Source of the DNA: Armillaria gallica
Lineage: Eukaryota; Basidiomycota; Agaricomycetes; Agaricales; Physalacriaceae
Length of the DNA: 64,000 nucleotides
Assembly (NCBI GenBank): GCA_037576215.1
Contig: JBANDB010000008.1
Coordinates: 310,001-374,000, forward strand
Reading direction: 5' to 3'
Shown: one piece after another, positions 12,857 to 24,578 of the stretch
How the letters are laid out: each line of letters begins with the position of its first letter
How positions within the stretch are numbered: the stretch's first letter is position 1
The notes under the pieces: generated by a model
The model's database searches: none
What the model was told of the DNA's origin: nothing
The model's input: the letters and a program-made list of their open reading frames with translations, nothing else
Position numbers and translations under genes: made by a program

Positions 12857-13315
12857 TCACGCTCGGACCAGCGAATTAAGCCGAGTGGTGATGAAAGATT
12901 CGGTAGCGAAGGAGGAGTATTGAGAAGTTGCTGAAAATCGTGGTCCAACTAGCGTATTCTGTCCGTAATGATAAGTCCAAGGGAATGTATCGAGAGAAAA
13001 TAAACACACGTGATACCAAGCCATCCCAAGCCCAGATTTCTTCGAAGAAATGTTGTAAATCGACTCCAGCATCAAAGCTTCACTGTTCTCGCCTGACGTG
13101 AGAGCGAACACGCTGGCAGCACCACGACCATCAACAGCAAAATACCTTATTCTATATGAACTTTCAAAGATATCGATACAAGTAAGGCGTACCAAATTCC
13201 GGGGAACACAACAGCAGTACTGCTCGGTGGAGAAGACCAGGGCATAACGACGTATCCACTGGAGTTTTCGATAAGCTGTATTCGAAGAAGTGAAGACCGA
13301 CAAACGCACATGCAT
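12857..13315 (-). CDS. Hypothetical protein, 152 aa
   Basis: An uninterrupted minus-strand frame beginning MHVRLSVF, with a central stretch IRYFAVDGRGAASVFAL and LMLESIYN. A partial counterpart in unit C (about 28800-28910) keeps the flanking LTWINIFE and MLESIYR peptides in the same minus-strand order but lacks about 100 bp of the middle. So the region is duplicated and the frame may be coding. No family is recognised and splicing is not resolved. The call rests mainly on the open frame and the duplicate. Confidence 0.3.
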   Translation of the reverse strand: MHVRLSVFTSSNTAYRKLQWIRRYALVFSTEQYCCCVPRNLVRLTCIDIFESSYRIRYFAVDGRGAASVFALTSGENSEALMLESIYNISSKKSGLGMAWYHVCLFSLDTFPWTYHYGQNTLVGPRFSATSQYSSFATESFITTRLNSLVRA

Positions 13316-14248
13316 GGCCTGTCAATCCACGAGTCAAGTACGCCGATGAAAGATCTCGGCTTGGTAGCTAGACGCGACTAGATATCTACATCAATAGTTA
13401 CTTCATGGTCAGAGCGGCAATGGAAGGGGAGGAGAATACTACTCAACATGCCCGTTGGCAGCGCATAATCTCAGGGATAGAATGGAAGAGACGGTCTTCC
13501 CGTCGCTGTCGCCGATTGCTACGCCGTGGGCCGGAGGAATAGAGGAAAATCTCTAGCGTCGATGGGTGAGTCGAGTGATCCCTGTCATGAATATCATCGC
13601 GATAATTCAGGAATACAGTTGGTGTTGCGCAGAAAGGTCGAGCGACACGTTAAAGGCTTTGGTGGTTGGAGGAAGGGACGCGTCTTTATTTGCGTAACTT
13701 TGTCGACAACTCGGTTGGTCGGGCCGACCCGGAGAACGTACCCGCAAATCGTTCCCGTTGTTGACTACTTACGCTCATTATCCTTCACCATTCTCAGCGT
13801 AACCATGAATCGACGGTCACCAAATAATCTGTCGCTCTTGCTAACTGATTGACGTGAGATTGCTTCCTCTTACTCCTTTCACTCATTTGCTGATGACTTC
13901 AAGTTGGTGCTCAGATAGGACGATGCCAAGGACCACTGATGTTATTAACAGGACCGGGAATTATTAGCCCTACCTTAAGGACCAGGACCTCTCTATAACC
14001 GAGACACTTGCGATATTGAGTGGAACGTTGAAGTACTACCGTCAAAATATGGGCAAGTGGCGAGCATGTGTGTCTGCCTACTACCTACAGACTTACGCAC
14101 CTAACATTTACCTTCTGTAGCCTGCCAACTCAGCTTAAACTCAGCACTATCGAGACGGACCCCAGGATTACGCATATATATTCATCGAGCGAGCGAGACA
14201 ACGATAGAAGGAGAAAACTCTTCGCGACGATGTTCACATGCTATATCT

Positions 14249-14539
14249 GTGAGTACTCCGGTCCGTCATGGTGCGGAGCCTGGACTTACAGCGTATGGAT
14301 ATCTTCGCTTCATAGCTGGCCAAACACTATATAAGGGCAAGATTGTTGTTAGGTCATCTAAGGCATGCTGGTACGTTGTGTTGAATATTTGTCCTACCCA
14401 GGCGGAGCTAATCTCCACTGTGCAGAGGATATTGGGCCACATAAAAAATAGTCCTAATGCTGACTTCACGAGCGTCAGCACGATTATCAATAGACCGGCC
14501 GCACAATCCGTCTTCAACACATTTCGAAGTCACGACTGA
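14249..14539 (+). CDS. Hypothetical exon of the non-HET unit gene (unit B)
   Basis: A 96-codon open frame sharing the in-frame peptide WYVVLN....QAELIS with unit A (2675-2953). Differences include several synonymous third-position changes, which suggest past coding constraint. The start codon lies in a unit-conserved block and may not be used. There is no domain I recognise. It precedes HET-3 by about 2.5 kb on the same strand, as in unit A. Confidence 0.3.
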   Translation: MSTPVRHGAEPGLTAYGYLRFIAGQTLYKGKIVVRSSKACWYVVLNICPTQAELISTVQRILGHIKNSPNADFTSVSTIINRPAAQSVFNTFRSHD

Positions 14540-16131
14540 AAATTGCATGCACTGATTGTATACCTCAGCTTCTTCCTTCTTTTTGCCACTGACATCGATA
14601 TAAGGTATGTGATTAGTCCTCATTTTGACTGCGGGTTAATAAAATTCTATGTTGCCGGATTCGAGGGATTTCTGAGAGAGTCGGCTTCAAGCGTGACGTA
14701 ATTACAGCATTTCGGGATTCCGTACTCAACTTTTGCTTCTGATCGCAAGTACGATTGTGCCGGCCATGCAGAATGTACATTTTCTCTCCCTCCGTGGTGT
14801 CGAACGGCTAACATCTCTAGTAGGTTACGGACCCTCACTTGCACGATCGCTACAGATGTGCCGATATTGGCGGCGTTTCTTCTCGTTTGTTGCTACTTGA
14901 TACATCGCAATTTGGATGTGAGAACCGGGTCACCGCTTCCCGGAAACGAACCCGACAGGCTGATGTTCGGAAACAAAATGAGCAGGAGGAGTCACAGAGA
15001 CGCTTCTTGGTTAGTCGTCGGTCTATCTATACACGATATACTTACTGATGGACATGTACGTAGTGCTCAAAGTATATTCTCAACCTCCGATCATCATTAG
15101 ATGCTCCGCTGTCTTTCGTTTAGAAAGAATAATTCATTACACTGATATCTTTTCCCGCTCGGCTTACTAAGACGGATATCGCGTTCGTTGTTATCTTCTC
15201 GCCGTCAATCACCACCAGCTCTATTGACCATCGGCGATTTTGATGGTCCTTTATTTCGTTCATGAAATTTGCTACACTTTCATAACCACCGCGTTGATCG
15301 AAACCCTTGATACTATTCATTCCGGTGTCTTGCCCGGTGTTCTCTGGGGATGGATATATGCAGTGCCCTCATCCTGTTGGATTGGATTCATCTCCTTCGA
15401 GGTCAGCTGAGAGGCTACCCATTCGCCTCCTGATAAGATGACGGAATCAATAATGCACATACCTGAGAGTGCAGTTTCCTCCAAGGACGCTTTGGTGTGA
15501 GTTTCGATGCAGAGATTAGGGCACATGCTGAGACTTGTGCCATACCAGCTGTCATGGGGTGAAATGGCATTTCGAGGGTAGAAGTAAGCGGGCCAGCTCG
15601 GTTTATATCGCACGAGGGCGAAGAGCGAGGTAGGTATGAAGGTTGGCGGCTGCGGAAGTATTGCTGCTCCGGCAAGCTCCTCTTTGTTGACTGAGCTGAG
15701 ACTGATTGTCATGCTTTCAGATAGTACCATGAGCGAGGCGTATGCCTTACAATTTTGTGATCAGATGAGGGATACAAACCGTTGGCAAGAGAAGCTAGCC
15801 AGTAATAGTGGTACTTTTTGGTCTAGGATGATATCTGTATATTGATTGCTTAATAGATCATACGCAGTTCGTTGAGAAAGAGGGAGTTAATCCAAACAGG
15901 AAGATATACATGCTGCAAATGAAGACACTCGCCTCTTTGCTCACTTGAAGTGAGCGGTTACGTGGTGTCAAGGTAGCACCATGAATATATCAATCAGACC
16001 ACTCGCGAGTCCGATTGATCTCCCTTCTTTTAAATAATGCAGTGCGATATCATGGTTTGGGATGAAAAGAGGATCATTGCATTACAAATTAGTTTGGCTT
16101 TGTTCACCAATAGGGGAGGTCAGAGTACAGG

Positions 16132-16313
16132 ATTATGAACGATTATGAGAGCGAAAATGAAGGCGATTATGCAATGATTATGCCTCGGACTCCTGCCTCA
16201 TTTGGGGGAAGCGACATCACCGCGGGCTTCGAAGAATCATTTTGACGGCGTCTCCGGCTCAAACAGCGGGCCCATAATTGTTTTCATAATCGTTCTCACA
16301 ATCGAGGTGTTGG
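16132..16313. repeat. GATTATG-rich imperfect inverted repeat
   Basis: GATTATG occurs four times between 16133 and 16188. The complementary CATAAT(C/T)GTT motif recurs at 16272-16300, giving a loose inverted repeat around a GC-richer centre. It could be a degraded small MITE. No target-site duplication could be assigned. Confidence 0.3.
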
Positions 16314-17056
16314 TGTTGGTGTTGTTACCGGCACAAGGTCCCAATAAGGAATGGCTGGGTCCACAGCCCTGACATAGCGAACCATGTGCTGTGGCATAAT
16401 CGCCTACTCTGACCACCCACTAATAGCTTGTCCAAGTAAATTGGATGATGAGGTGACGAGCCTTGGTTGTAATTTGCCATCACCACATATGGGATACATG
16501 ATGTACACGGTGTGCTACCAGCATTAAGCACCGCCCAATGCTGCTCTATCCCTGACAAGACTCAAGTGATTATATCATTTTGATATACATGACGGGAATC
16601 AAGCCGTACATTCAGCGGCTGTTTCATCCAGCTTAGGAGTTTTTGGGCATCTGTCTTTCGGCTGTGTTGCTGATCCGATGATGGAGGCATAACGCTCCCG
16701 GCGCTAGTCTGCGCTGTTCACCTTTGTCACCTCTTACGACGAGGAGAGCACTACTCAAACCTCTAGGCATAACAGCAACTTGATACCAGCATGTCGGGTA
16801 TGAGAATTTGAATCTTGATCTGGTTATCTTGATTTTGATGCTTGGTATTTCGATCCTAGAGCACGTTTCTACTGGGTGCCGGATCCAGAAGAAGCGGCTT
16901 CGCCTGGACACTAAGAATTTGTCCGTGCACCAGGAAGATGCATTTTCAAGTGAAGAATCATCGGATATTCCTGCAATGGACTTTTCTATGCCAGTGGATA
17001 TTGGTGGTTGTAGACCGTGGTAATACTCCTATACATGAAGAGGAAAAAGCAGCTAA

Positions 17057-18775
17057 ATGATAAAAAGGATTCCCGATCCCCCTGAGGTCACTCTGTCCGC
17101 CCTTGCTGAGACCGGCCAACCAGAGTCAAGTATTCCAGTGTTGAATCAACACTCGTACACTGGTACAAAGCCTGCTATATCATCTGCCCTGGCGAACACT
17201 CCATGTGCCGAGTTTGGTGTCAGTGGAATCTTGGGGAAGTTTGACGCGGCACTCAGCACATCATACAATCCGAACACCTACGAAGACCCTGTCCTTGCCA
17301 AATTCTTCCAGGTGTATGGGGAATCGGTATTCACGTCCTGTCTAAGCTCGAGGCTCCCACACTCCATTCTGGAGCCCTACATTGAACGCAATGATGACTT
17401 TGGAACTGCCTATGCTCACTTGTGCCGCCACTATTGGGGTCCAGTCACCGAGTACTTGTACAGCCAGGAAGAGTGGGTCCAGCGTACAAGACAAGATTTA
17501 CTCCGAGCCGGGATAATCAGGGGAGTCCCCCCTCGGTGTGTCTGGGATCTGCATGCTAATCGGGTGGTGGAATGGCATTGGCGGGATCTGAATAAATACC
17601 TCTGGGCAATATCACATGCATGGATGGATGTCAAGGAGCGCACGGATGTGTGGACACCCATAAATGGCTATGAATGGCCCGTGCCCATTCCGAAGGATGC
17701 CAACCTTGATCTGATTCGGATCGAGATGTTAAACCTAGGAGCAGACTATGTGTGGCTGGATGTTCTGTGTTTGAGGCAGCCAGGTGGGCCAGGGGAGCAT
17801 CTGCGCATGGAGGAGTGGAAGGTTGATGTGCCTACCATTGGATGGGCTTATCGCGAGGCTACGAAAGTGGTGTACTATTTCAGCGGGCTGGGCCGGCCAC
17901 TGAGCTTCAAACCGGGCGACTTTGAAAGTGATCGTTGTTAGTTCAATCGTGCATGGACGCTGCAGGAGATCACTCCAATCATGATCATTGGGGGGGAGAC
18001 TGCCAATAATGGCATGATGGAAGAGGTGATACAAGTGAGGTTCAATGAACAACTACAGGCATTGCAGAAGATGCAGAGAAATAACTCTGTCCTTAACTTC
18101 CTGTCACATATGCGGAATCGAGTGTCAACAAATCCAATCGATAGAGTCGCAGGCTTGGCCTACCTGCTTGATTCGACACATTTACCAGCATACAATGCGG
18201 AACAATCTGAAGAGAGTGCATGGGTGGCACTTATGAATGTCATGAGTCCTTGGTCTCGGGTGGAGTTGCTCTTCTTCTACCCTGAGCCTGGGAACGGAAG
18301 CAAATATTGGCATCCGTCGTGGAACCAGGCCATGGCGAATAAACTTCCATTTCGTGGGAAGATTAAGCGGGTAGGGAATGTTGGTCGGACAGAGGAGACA
18401 AATGCCGACTGGCATGAGGGTCCCTACATCGACTCCGGCGTTGTGCAGGGATTAGCTGATGTATCAAAGGAAGGGGGAGATCGACGGGGAGAGCTGATCA
18501 TCAGAGATCACACTGGGGCACCCCACACATTCACCATCCTTGCCAGACATGATTACCCAATACCTGATGGCTCGTATGTGCTCCTAGGTGTCGTTACACG
18601 GTGCGATCTGGAGCTTGATTTTGAATATCTTGACATGATACATTGGGTAGCCGGGCAGCGACAGGATGGCAAGTTTAAGAAATGGTCGGTGTTCAGTATG
18701 GTGGACGCTGGAGAAGGAAGGAAGCTCAGGTACCTTCGAGTTGCAAAACGCAAGGTGAAAACGTTTCTTTGCTGA
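17057..18775 (+). pseudogene. HET-domain protein, copy 3 (in-frame TAG)
   Basis: One frame runs from ATG 17057 to TGA 18773-18775 (572 codons) with a single TAG at 17939-17941, where all paralogues have the Trp of the WF.RAWTLQE motif (TGG to TAG). Upstream of the stop are ISHAW, the TPINGYEWPVP block, VWLDVLCLRQ and EEWKVDVPTIG. Downstream are RAWTLQEI, the NRVSTNP block and the C-terminal FKKWSVF region. The N-terminal part carries an extra ~25 residues before the SILEPYIE segment compared with copy 1, partly shared with copy 2. The 10-nt first exon is not recognisable. ATGGAC occurs at 16977, but no splice to this frame was found, so the start at 17057 is provisional. Everything after the stop is still in frame, so the lesion is probably recent, or this could be an allele-specific null. 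Confidence 0.85.
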
Positions 18776-20539
18776 TATAATCGGTTTCAAACCTTGCTTT
18801 TGGATGCAAGTCTAATGATGATGAGACGGAATGCAGAAGGATGCTGTTTCGACTCGCCAAAGGACCCCATAACTCGAGTATCTTTTCCATTTCTCTCCCC
18901 TTATTGTTCTCATTGTCTTACCAGTATCATAGTGTTACGGGCTTTCTAGTTACGCACCGTTGCCAACCCGTCGATATTCGGTTTGGTTCTTTACTAAGTA
19001 GTTTTGATAAAAATTTGCTGCACCATTTTTGAGCTCGTACTCTGGCATATTGCACCAGACCTCTCCTTCCACGGTCTTTGCTTTACCACAGAGACGAGAC
19101 TCTATGGTAACCAATCACATAGTTCTCGACATCTCCATGAGGCTCGCTACTGGTATTAAATAAAAAGGCGCCGAGTTTTTATGCCCGTGGAGCGACTCGA
19201 GCTCATGCGTAGACATTTCAATGTTTAGGCCAAGCCTTGATGTGGATACATCAAAATTACGAAGAGATGAGAGGCTTGCTAGACAAAGATCAGCGATGCC
19301 AAAAATTGAAAAAGAATTAGAGAAAGGAGTGTATCGGGTCTCTCATCAAAAGAGTGCTGAGTCCTGATGGTCCCACGCTCGAATAAGCGCATAGCAAGGT
19401 CCAAGGAATGCAGATATTATCTCATAACAGCCGCAGTGCAGTAAGGACCGATTTCTTATACGAGAAATAGACGAAACAGAATTTAAGATAACGCGCAGAA
19501 AGGGGAACTTGGGAATGTGAACATACCCAAGTCCGTCTCATCAGGGAGCGCAGCAATAGCAGGGACACAGGAGAGTACTATATTGCGGATATACATGCCC
19601 TGTAATCGAATATCTCAAAAGAGAAATATGCTTAGTCCTAGGATCCAGTACGCGTGACATTATTGGGTCCCTAGTTCTTCGAGTTGCTGCCCTAAAACTC
19701 CCTCGGGCTTTTGCCTTGGGACCTAATTGTTCTGATCTGTTTGGTTTGAAGGTCCGAAAGTTCGAAAGTTTGATTGAAAGTACGAGTCGAAGACCTGTAC
19801 TATCCAAATTAGTCAGGAAATCATCGACTTAAATTGAAGGGTACTGTTCATGGTATGTCGCTTACTCCCCAAGGCTCGCGAGTCCAGAAATGCACTTCCA
19901 TGGACAAGGGCTATGAGGTTAGTTTGGCGAATTCCAGGCGTAACACCCGGAGTGCTCGGTACCGAGTCTATCTCAAAGCTATGCTAGGAAAGTATCAAAC
20001 GTTGACATATTTAAATCCAGCGGAGACTGCTCACCGTGAGATACGGCTCCACGTGGTTTGGAGCCTTGGACTATGGAGATTTGATGCTACATACGAGGCT
20101 TGATCTAGTAAAATGATGTGCAAAGTGCCGGCTTAAATGATAATCGACATCCACTGACAATAGCGAGGGCTTTGGATCTACAAGGATTTGAACGCAGCAA
20201 GTTTGAGCTTGATCCCAAACCTGGATGAGGTGAATATTAGTGAAATAAAATCAGCAAAGTGTCACTGGCCGCCCATGACTTTGAGCCCAGATGGGGATGC
20301 TCTGTTTCTTTCCTGAACGTCGAGTGGGTTTGACAATAGCGCGGGGGCGGTACGCGGTGATACTCTATGAGAAGGTCGCTATCATCAATCCAGATGAAAG
20401 GAATCAGTTACTGCTATACAGCGGTGCTTAATTCCACAAATTTTCTATCTCGGAATTGCGTTGCCTCCCGTGGTATTCTTATTTTCAAAGGGCCCAGCCG
20501 TGGGTAAAGGCAAGATCGCTGAATAGCCGTTATAAATAC
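18776..20539. other. Junction between units B and C
   Basis: No long ORF. Around 19590-19660 is a copy of the GAGAAATATGCTTAGTCCTAGGATCC block also found near 1010, 21545 and 41645. From about 19795 rightwards the sequence is the start of the unit C/unit D segmental duplication (compare 39890 onward, ATCCAAATTAGT..). Confidence 0.4.
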
Positions 20540-21260
20540 TTAGTTGTTTTCAGCCGTCGCCTCTGTAGAGTGGTACAACACGAGGGACATCTGATGCTGA
20601 CGAAGAGTCACCGGGGGTGTGTACCTCGCTTTGGGAGTCTTGCAGAAAGCTAGAGAAAATTAGGGAAACCAATTGTCCAAATATCTAATCACTTACACTT
20701 TTCGCGGGACGGCAACCCATATCCGGGTGCAATGTCAAAGTCATCATGGTCATTGTAAAACGCGCTTTCTAACTCATGAGCAACGGTATTTGATAAGAAA
20801 TAGAACATGACTGACTTCAGGTGATCGTAGGTTCCTGTGATATTTCCGAGCGTTAAGCATGACTATTCCGGTGTATGTTGATACCTATGGCTAAGGATGA
20901 GCATGCGGTAGCGTAAACGAGCAGAAAAAGACCTACACGAGAGTGTCCTCGTCCGCGGATGAAAACACGTCTCTAGTGGAAAACCCGTCAATGCGGAACC
21001 ACTCGCGAAATTGTGAGTGATTATCTGAATGTGATAACGAGGCGTCTTGGCCTTGCAGTGCTCTCGGACGTCGTTTCCTGGTGATATCTGACGGGTTCGA
21101 AATATGGTTCAATAAGACCCACCTTCAGACTGCGGGCAAGCGCACCTCCGCTCGGAAAGTAGTTGGACAGGGACTACGTTCATTTACCTTTGTCAGAGAC
21201 TCATGCCACTCGAGTACAGAGTTACGCACCTTCGATGCAAGCAAGGACAGCATCTGGGAG
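20540..21260 (-). CDS. Minus-strand multi-exon hypothetical gene, unit C copy (3' part)
   Basis: The two last exons are well defined: 20697-20834, then a 47-bp intron (donor GTAAGTG, acceptor CTCTAG), then 20540-20649 ending in TAA. They encode YDHLKSVMFYFLSNTVAHEL, an acidic DHDDFDIAPGYG stretch and a C-terminus rich in T, H and Y. A further exon at 20885-20972, with a 50-bp intron, is likely (contains GLFLLVYATA). Further upstream the minus-frame peptides ARPRRLVITF and LASKVRNSVLEW align in frame with unit D. Between these parts a TAA (C copy) and a very short spacer make the middle uncertain, so the gene may already be damaged. No family is recognised. Confidence 0.45.
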
Positions 21261-24200
21261 CCCGGTATCGCATTACAAATCCCTATCTTGACCGGACGGC
21301 GCGTCTGTGAGTATGAAAGTTACTCGAACAAGGTCATACCAATACCTTATTTTGCGTAACTCCTCCCTACGTGGTCTAGCTTGTCATGGGACCATACGGC
21401 GATGAGATTATGCTCCTATCGATTGGCGCAGTATGAGGCGCTGGGTGTAGGTTAGGGTTTGTCGAAGGAGCGTTGCTTGAGGCGACGGTGTCGTAAACAC
21501 CGAATAAGCTATATTTCAAGCACGATACCCGTTAATCTGATATCTGAAGCGGGAAATATGCTTAATTCTAGGGCGGTCAAGTCGGATTGAAGTGGTACTG
21601 CGTCTTCCAAGTTTATCTTTTCGTGCAGCTCGAAAATTCCCTCAGGATTGCTCGATCTCGCAGTCTAGCCCATAGATAAAGGATAAGATGAGATCAATCC
21701 AACAGCGAGACGGGACCCTAGAGGACGGAGGAAGCCTTGAACCTGAATGCGGTGGGTAATTGCTTGCAGCCTGGCCCGCGGCCCGATTCCCGACTTCGTT
21801 GTTGTCATTTGTTGATTCCCGTGGCCACCAATATTTTCATCCTCTTGCTTTCACCGTCATGCAAGATTCTCTCACCATTGTTTATGGGTTCATTCGTGCT
21901 CAACATAGGACGACGCCACAGTGCCCTTGAATGTTTGAACATTTGAACGCCGGCCACAGTTTCAAGGAGGACAACAAGCCTACGGAGTGGTTATCATAAT
22001 GATGTGGAGGTATCGTTGGAGAAACTTTGGTGCGTCTGTTTTCTGTATTTTGTCCACGACCTATAGCAGCTCTGACACATTGTGCTTGAAGCAACCATCA
22101 AAACGCGACTCCACTGTGCGGCCCCTTGATTACACCAATTTTCGTTCCGTGCGCGATGAGAGAAAAGCCAAGATACGGTCGAGCAGTCCCTGCTGAAGAC
22201 CGCCGCGTCTGTAAGTGATCCGGCCCCTTCAGAGCGCATAACCTTGGCTTACAGACTATGAAGTAGCCAACTTGCATGGAGACGTCAAAGGATGGTCACA
22301 GGTTAATACCTTTACGAGAAAGCGGGCGGAGTCATACAGAAGAGTCCTTCAAACGAGTTGTGCGTAGTATTCATTTCCCTGCTAAACTTGTCTAACTCAT
22401 CGGTGTCCGTAGTTTTCGACTCGTGTGTGACCGTCGATTCTCCGGGTCCTTATCGCTTCGACGGTGCATGTAGATGACTGAATGCTTCTGTAAGGGGAGG
22501 ATTATCGAACTCGGTTACGTTATCTCGGTACCTGGGTGGTACGTCGTGTTGGATTCTTTTCCCACCTGAGCAGAGCTCATCTCAGCTTCGCAGGTAACGT
22601 CGGCTGCACAAGATAATACTCCACGCCCGTCAAAACAATTCTTCCTTGATTGGCCGCCCTACTTTTATCGCACATGGCTTAGTACGACAAATTGCCGCTG
22701 GTAGAGAACAGCGTCCTTCTACTGCTGCTTCCTTTTTATTGCTGTCATCGATATTGGGTATTCACGAACGTCGAGTCAAGGGACAACGTAAGCCTCCTCA
22801 CGTTCCCCGATATCAAACGACTAACGTTTTTAGTAGATTGCGTTCTCGCTCGCAAAAATGAGCGGACTTGTTCCCTAACCGCCTCCATCGCAAGACGTGA
22901 GAATGGGGAGGCTGTTCCTGATGAACAGATGTTCGGGGAAGTGTACCGTGCCGGGTCAAAAGACAATCTGTGGTCAGTCGTCGGTTCCATTTGCGCACGA
23001 TGATCTGACTCATGGATATGATTTTAGACTGCAGGAGTGTCTCTTTTCAACTTCGAGTTCTGATTAACTGGTTCGCTGTTCATATAGCGAGAATAATTCA
23101 TGTTGTTTCTATCTTTTCCTATTCGCAACGCAATCACTGAGACTGGTTCGTACCCACTCATCACCATCTCCTTCGATCATTTGTGACTTAGACGGACCTC
23201 TATTTCCGTTCTTCCACTGGAGGCTACTTCCTGCGTTTCATGGCCCTGGTGAATATTCACTCTGAACTAGCCAAAGACGTGAGATTAGATTCCAAAAAAC
23301 AAAGCTTGAGGGAAACCTCTTGCCATTTTGCTTTCTAGCGTCTTGTCCAGCGAACCCCGGTAAAGGATGGGTACAGTATCCGCATCTTCTAGGATGCATT
23401 AGACATCACTCGACGTCGATTCCGAGTCTCCCTGTCCGCCTCCATAGTCTGGTGGGAGAACGGAACCTGAACTATCAAGCCCGACCGGCATGATCATCGA
23501 GCTTCCGATACCGCCTCGCTATTTCGAGTACAAATCCTATTCGGTGTCAATCAGTCCTTCCGCAGAGAGCGGAACAGTTCTAAGCCTGGCTCGTGTTCGT
23601 ATTGGTTGGCTACCTTGACTGATAAGGATCAGCAACAGCGGGAGAAGGCTTGGGGAAATACTGCTGCGATGGTAAGCTTGTCCTTCTTGAGCGAACTGAC
23701 GCTGATTGTCGTGTTTTCAGATACTTCTATGAGCATGGTGCCTTGCTTATCATGCCATTTTTACGATTGGACAAACGAATCAACGAGAACGTATGCGGTT
23801 TTGCCATCAGCGAAGGACAAAGGAACTTTCTTCTTTCTGATTGTAATCAATTACATCCAGTGCAAAGAGGAGGAAGTCGCTTATCCAAATAAGAACATCT
23901 ATACACTGCAAATGAAGATACTTGTCCCTATGGTCCGGCCGGTGCTTCCTTTTCGCTGCAAGCTGTCCTACTCGCGATTATCCATTCAATAAGCCAACGA
24001 CGAGTTAGAAGATGAACTGACGGCAGAACCCGGAGAGCGAGTCTGAGGATATTTTCGTGTTTTTGTTTTTTCGATCCCCATATGAAGAATCACGCGACGA
24101 CTGCAAATAGAAAGAAGCCAGCGTCGAGGCACTGTTGGGCAGCACGAGTGCATTCTCCAAAACCCCCCCATGGCCCGTACGCTGACGAAAAACATCCTTC

Positions 24201-24578
24201 AGGTGTGTTTTTCGACAGCAAAAGGGAAGATTCATGAGCCGAGAGCATTGGTGTCAAGCTATTATACTAATTTTGTTGCTCTATCTGAGTTCGGTGGGGT
24301 TCAGGAAGACACAGATAACGACTCATGACGCATGGGGATTAAATTGCCGTTAATATCTGTACATCATTTCTGGGCGTCTATCCTTGACAGCACCGCTAAA
24401 GGGCGACACTTATCAAGGGACCGAGCACTGGTTGGCATTGTCCTCTCCTCCCTCCCTCCCTCCTCTCAGGACGACCAAGACCTCTTGGTGCGCCTGCGGC
24501 CTGGTCCCAACCCTACGCACACTGGTATGTAGGATTTTTTGCGTCTGATACTTCACATTCTCACTTTGCTGTGTCTAG
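21261..24578 (+). repeat. Unit C: non-HET part of the duplicated block
   Basis: Closely parallels 41340-44507 in unit D over its whole length and, more distantly, units A and B. The WYVVLD..AELIS frame here contains an in-frame TGA. Plus and minus frames around 22690-23000 are both partly open (DEQMFG.VYRAGSKDN on plus), and I cannot decide which was coding. The segment near 24370-24530 matches the HET-2 and HET-5 5' regions and is the probable promoter and leader of HET-4. The conserved ATGGAC start mini-exon is absent there (CTACGCACACTG|GTATGT instead of CTACGCAGACTATGGACC...). Confidence 0.5.

Larger units (their letters stand above)
13316..17056 (+). repeat. Unit B: non-HET part of the duplicated block
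   Basis: Collinear, diverged counterpart of unit A. It contains the GGTGCTCAGATAGGACGATGCC block (13912), the ACTTACGCACCTAACAT block (14089), the CTGTGAGTACTCC block (14247), the WYVVLN coding block (14365) and the CTGAGACTGATTGTCATG..TTTCAG block (15695). A segment at about 13550-13790 is homologous to about 1690-1920 but in inverted orientation. No intact gene other than the hypothetical exon listed separately is supported. An ORF at 16808-17023 with a hydrophobic start and an acidic end lies immediately upstream of HET-3 and could be a 5' exon, but I could not fit a splice junction to the HET-3 frame. Confidence 0.5.

Noticed and set aside
22690..23003. A confident gene call for the DEQMFG block (units A, C and D)
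   Set aside because: Plus and minus frames are both partly open and conserved, and the D copy has a minus-frame stop. The coding strand could not be decided.
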